Assembly (NCBI RefSeq): GCF_001428545.1
Contig: NZ_LMHZ01000078.1
Span: forward strand, 97,449 to 161,448
Direction: 5' to 3'
Length of the DNA stretch: 64,000 nucleotides
From: Noviherbaspirillum sp. Root189
GTDB lineage: Bacteria > Pseudomonadota > Gammaproteobacteria > Burkholderiales > Burkholderiaceae_D
This document shows, piece by piece, positions 61,277 through 64,000 of the stretch; the stretch's first letter is position 1; each line of letters opens with the position of its first letter. The notes below the pieces were generated by a model. It made no database searches. It saw only the letters and a list, made by a program, of their open reading frames with translations, and was not told the origin of the DNA. The position numbers and the translations under genes are program-made.

Positions 61277-62245
61277 TCAGGAAGTGTGCTTGTCCGTCGG
61301 GGGTAAAGTCGCTTCATCGGGCCGCTCCGCTTGCGGCACATGCTGTTCGATAACGGCGTTGACTTCCGCACCAAATAGCAGGGCCGCCGCCGAGATGAAA
61401 AAGAATAAGAGCAGTACCACGATGGTACCGATACTGCCGTAGGTGGCGCTATAGTCGGCAAAGTTGCTGACGTAATAATTGAAGCCGATCGAGGCGATGA
61501 TCCATGTCACGACAGCGATGACCGCACCGGGTGTAATGAACTGGAATGGCTGCTTGACATTGGGCGCCACGTGATAGATCGCCGCAATGGAGAAGGTCAG
61601 GAGAAACAAGGCGATTGGCCAGCGCAATATGGCCCATACCGTGACGAAGACCTGTTCCAGCCGGAACTGCACGGCGACCCACTGCATGGCTTGCGGACCA
61701 ACAATCATGAGCGCGGCCGCAGCAATCAGCAATACGGCGAAACCGATCGTGTAAATGATGGATAAGGGATAGAGCTTCCACGCTGGCCTGGATTCCGGGA
61801 CGTCATAGGCGACGTTCAATGCATTGATGGTGGCACGCACGGCAGCCGATGCCGTCCACAACGCAACGATGACACCAAACGAGAGTACCCCGGTCTTCTT
61901 TTGCTGCAATTCGTCGATAACCTGGTTAACTGCACTCATTGCCTGCTGAGGAAAAAGCAGCTGGGCATGTTCCCGCAGCCAGCTGAAAAACTCTGACAGA
62001 TGAAGAAAGCCGAGAAGGGCAATCAAAAAAATGACAAATGGAAAAATGGAGAACAGAACCTGATACGCCAGCGCCGACGCGTAGGTCGTCATGTCGTCGG
62101 CAAAAAAGTCACCGACCGACTTCTTGAGTACGACAAATGGACTGACTCCGCGAAATCCGCCGAGGCGCTTGTACCGGCGAGGCGACCGCGGGCCCTGAGG
62201 ACCGCGGTCGTGGCGCAGGGCATCGTCATTTAACACAACCGCCAC
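61277..62245 (-). CDS. YihY/BrkB family membrane protein
   Basis: A 322-residue protein with six membrane helices. The signature TYASALAYQVLFSIFPFVIF in helix 1, TASAAVRATINALNVAYDVPESRP and SYYVSNFADYSATYGSIG-like YYVSNFADYSATYGS are typical of the UPF0761/BrkB family. The family is not an RNase, despite old labels, and has no proven function. It lies 12 bp after the hemerythrin gene and 14 bp before the reductase. Confidence 0.9.
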   Translation of the reverse strand: MAVVLNDDALRHDRGPQGPRSPRRYKRLGGFRGVSPFVVLKKSVGDFFADDMTTYASALAYQVLFSIFPFVIFLIALLGFLHLSEFFSWLREHAQLLFPQQAMSAVNQVIDELQQKKTGVLSFGVIVALWTASAAVRATINALNVAYDVPESRPAWKLYPLSIIYTIGFAVLLIAAAALMIVGPQAMQWVAVQFRLEQVFVTVWAILRWPIALFLLTFSIAAIYHVAPNVKQPFQFITPGAVIAVVTWIIASIGFNYYVSNFADYSATYGSIGTIVVLLLFFFISAAALLFGAEVNAVIEQHVPQAERPDEATLPPTDKHTS

Positions 62246-62257
62246 TGTCTGCCTGCC

Positions 62258-62845
62258 TCAATGATGACGATGATCCATGGCGCGCTTGGCGAAATAGGTG
62301 CCGGCGAGCACCGCGCCAGCCGCAACCAGCATTGAGCTTGTCGGCAGCGAGTGTGCGGTATTTGACGCAATCTCCCCTGCACGCGGCGCCATCAACTGCA
62401 TGCGCCGTTTTGTCATCTGCATGCCAAGCTCACCCAGTCGATCGGGAATAAGACGCTCGGCGTCCGGGAGCAGCGTGGTTTCTTCATCAGCAACATGGTG
62501 CAGTACGTCGCGCATGAGCTCCATGAAAGTCTGGTCATATGTCGGATCGGTCGGTTGCATGCCACGCAATTGCCCGATTAGACGGCGCATCTCATTGTGC
62601 TCGGGAACGCTCTTGCCGACGATGGGTGTATCCGCGGCCAGATTGCGCATCGCCGGATAGAAGATTTCCTCTTCCAGCTGCGCATGAATCTCCAGGGCAA
62701 GGCATGCGGTGCTTACCAGTGCCTTTTTCAGTTGCGGGCTGCTGCTGATTTCGTATTGGTGAAAGGTTTCCAGCACCGAAGTATGGTCCATGCGGATCAT
62801 GTTGGTGACACTGGGTGAGAGCTTATCGGTAAAGGATTTCATCAT
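62258..62845 (-). CDS. Hemerythrin HHE-domain protein
   Basis: A 195-residue protein from ATG 62845, with GGAGA 5 bases upstream. The diiron ligands are in DHTSVLETFHQY, HAQLEEEIFYPAM, PEHNEM and HHVADEE (H..HxxxE..H..HxxxD/E pattern). The C-terminal 40 residues carry a hydrophobic helix (SSMLVAAGAVLAGTYFAKRA), so it may be membrane-anchored. Such proteins sense or carry oxygen or NO. First gene of the YihY and reductase operon. Confidence 0.87.
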   Translation of the reverse strand: MMKSFTDKLSPSVTNMIRMDHTSVLETFHQYEISSSPQLKKALVSTACLALEIHAQLEEEIFYPAMRNLAADTPIVGKSVPEHNEMRRLIGQLRGMQPTDPTYDQTFMELMRDVLHHVADEETTLLPDAERLIPDRLGELGMQMTKRRMQLMAPRAGEIASNTAHSLPTSSMLVAAGAVLAGTYFAKRAMDHRHH

Positions 62846-62926
62846 GGCATTCTCCATTTTTCTAAATAACCGCCGCTGCGGACCGAAGGACTGGAGCAAA
62901 CAACATACCTGCTGCCTTCAGGGGTC

Positions 62927-63853
62927 TTATGCGGACACTTCTGCAACAATCATGTTGCGTAGCCGGGCGTCCGGCATACGGCCCAAACCAGCCTGCATGT
63001 TGTCGACAACGTGTCCTGGATTGGAAGTCGCCGGGATCGCGCAGGTAATGGCAGGATGTGAGATGACATACTTCAACATAAGCTGCGCCCAACTGTGGCA
63101 ATCGATGTCGCCGGCCCACGCCGGCAATGGTTTATTGCGAAGCCGTCGGAACAGTTCGCCACTGGCAAACGGACGATTGGCTATGACTGCAATACCTTTA
63201 TCCCTGGCGAAAGGTAGCAAGCGCTTTTCCGCTTCACGTTCGCCAACCGAGTAGTTGATCTGGATGAAGTCGACAGGATGGGCTTGCGCCACCCGTAATA
63301 CTTCATCCTGTGCACTTTCCGTGTAATGTGTTATGCCAATATAACGAACCCGGCCGTCACGTTTCCATTCGCGTAGGGTGTCGAGATGCGTTTCGACATC
63401 GATCAGGTTATGGACCTGGATCAGATCAATTGGATTCGCGCGCAGCTTGCGCAGTGAGTCCTGCATTTGTTTTACTCCGGCCGACTTGCCATGGGTCCAT
63501 ACTTTGGTGGCGACAAAGAGTTTTGGACGCAAGCCAAGTTGCGAAGCAAGTTCGCCTGCGACATCCTCGGAACGCCCATACATGGGCGATGAGTCAATGA
63601 CGCTGCCGCCATGCTCGATAAATGTCTGCAGCACCTTTTGCAGCGGTGCACGTTCGGCGCTTCCGCTGCCGACGTCAAAGGTTTGCCAGGTGCCCAGGCC
63701 GACGACTGGGAGCATCTCGTTCGAGGATGGTATCGGCCGCTTCAGCATGGCGTTGCCGGCCGGTGCCGAAGGCACTGCATGGGATGAATAGGCAACGATG
63801 CCCATGGTGCTGGTAATCAGCCGAAGCGCATCGCGTCTGTTCATGGCGCTCAT
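62927..63853 (-). CDS. Tat-type exported aldo/keto reductase
   Basis: A 308-residue protein from ATG 63853, with AGGAAAG upstream. The N-terminus has a twin-arginine motif (MNRRDALRLI) before a hydrophobic stretch, so export of the folded, cofactor-loaded enzyme is likely. The reductase tetrad is present: SSPMYGRSEDV (Tyr), VATKVW (Lys) and VHNL (His). It starts 12 bp after a partial upstream gene and sits 82 bp before the hemerythrin gene. Confidence 0.85.
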   Translation of the reverse strand: MSAMNRRDALRLITSTMGIVAYSSHAVPSAPAGNAMLKRPIPSSNEMLPVVGLGTWQTFDVGSGSAERAPLQKVLQTFIEHGGSVIDSSPMYGRSEDVAGELASQLGLRPKLFVATKVWTHGKSAGVKQMQDSLRKLRANPIDLIQVHNLIDVETHLDTLREWKRDGRVRYIGITHYTESAQDEVLRVAQAHPVDFIQINYSVGEREAEKRLLPFARDKGIAVIANRPFASGELFRRLRNKPLPAWAGDIDCHSWAQLMLKYVISHPAITCAIPATSNPGHVVDNMQAGLGRMPDARLRNMIVAEVSA

Positions 63854-63864
63854 TGCTTTCCTGT

Positions 63865-64000
63865 TCAAAAACGGCCATCCGCCGTATCGGACTGCGGGCG
63901 ATGCAAACGCACGATTTCCTCCTCGGCGCTGGGTCCGGATGCCGGTGAAGGACGCGACAGTTGTTTCAGCGTGTCGTCAATATCGGCATCGGCGCGGCTC
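63865..64000 (-). CDS. C-terminal fragment of an unidentified protein
   Basis: An open frame reads from the window's right edge to TGA at 63867-63865, giving 44 residues rich in Asp, Ser and Pro (for example ADADIDDTLKQLSRPSPASG). The stop is 12 bp before the reductase start, so it is probably the upstream gene of the same operon. It is too short to identify. Confidence 0.45.
   Translation of the reverse strand, partial: SRADADIDDTLKQLSRPSPASGPSAEEEIVRLHRPQSDTADGRF

Overview
The window looks like part of a chromosome from a Burkholderiales betaproteobacterium, most likely in or near Oxalobacteraceae (Herbaspirillum/Noviherbaspirillum-like). This rests on gene content: a ccoGH-fnr locus, a DUF1631 protein, TAXI-TRAP with DUF1850, DauA-type oxidase, acetoacetyl-CoA synthetase and a HrpL-type promoter. 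It was not checked by any search. The DNA is GC-rich except for a clearly AT-richer island at about 27.7-29.5 kb. I saw no rRNA, tRNA or CRISPR array.

Layout. 0-4.6 kb: the end of ccoG, ccoH and a small membrane protein (cbb3 oxidase maturation), an Fe-S type Fnr, and a compact operon of TPP-dependent E1 alpha and beta dehydrogenase subunits plus a short heme-copper-oxidase-like membrane protein. 4.9-13 kb: a possible CNF/BLF1-type deamidase, a translationally coupled pair of split-barrel and GAF proteins, rsuA, a DUF1631 protein and ppnN. 13-18 kb: a GAF-PAS-LOV-GGDEF-EAL protein, an exported Ser/Gly repeat protein and two small unknown proteins. 18-22 kb: trehalose synthesis (otsA fused to a membrane sensor module, otsB) and a ROK sugar kinase. 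22-27 kb: a prolyl-4-hydroxylase-like oxygenase and a TAXI-TRAP transporter with DUF1850.

27.2-29.4 kb is the most striking region: a CesT-type type III secretion chaperone, a full-consensus hrp box, and a Ser-rich, AT-rich gene that looks like an undescribed type III effector, followed by a decayed IS630 transposase. 29.6-36.8 kb: a CHASE2 adenylate cyclase operon with an SH3 lipo/periplasmic protein and an M48 protease, then a ketopantoate-reductase-like gene, pbpG and a class C beta-lactamase-fold hydrolase. 37-47 kb: a chemoreceptor facing a 2087-residue soluble histidine kinase with about a dozen tandem HAMP domains and three receiver domains, in operon with a REC-GGDEF-EAL protein. 47.5-54.4 kb: dauA, a single-domain response regulator, a small secreted protein, a divergent LysR/azoR-pirin-pirin locus and ribA. 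54.4-64 kb: an orphan amino-acid binding protein, a phosphopantetheinyl transferase, an MFS carrier with aacS, and a hemerythrin-YihY-aldo/keto reductase operon.

A dispersed repeat of about 115 bp with inverted ends and an internal hairpin occurs in five copies. Each copy sits directly after the stop codon of a plus-strand gene, and three of them share the TAA stop. Signal transduction, especially c-di-GMP and two-component signalling, is the dominant theme of the window.
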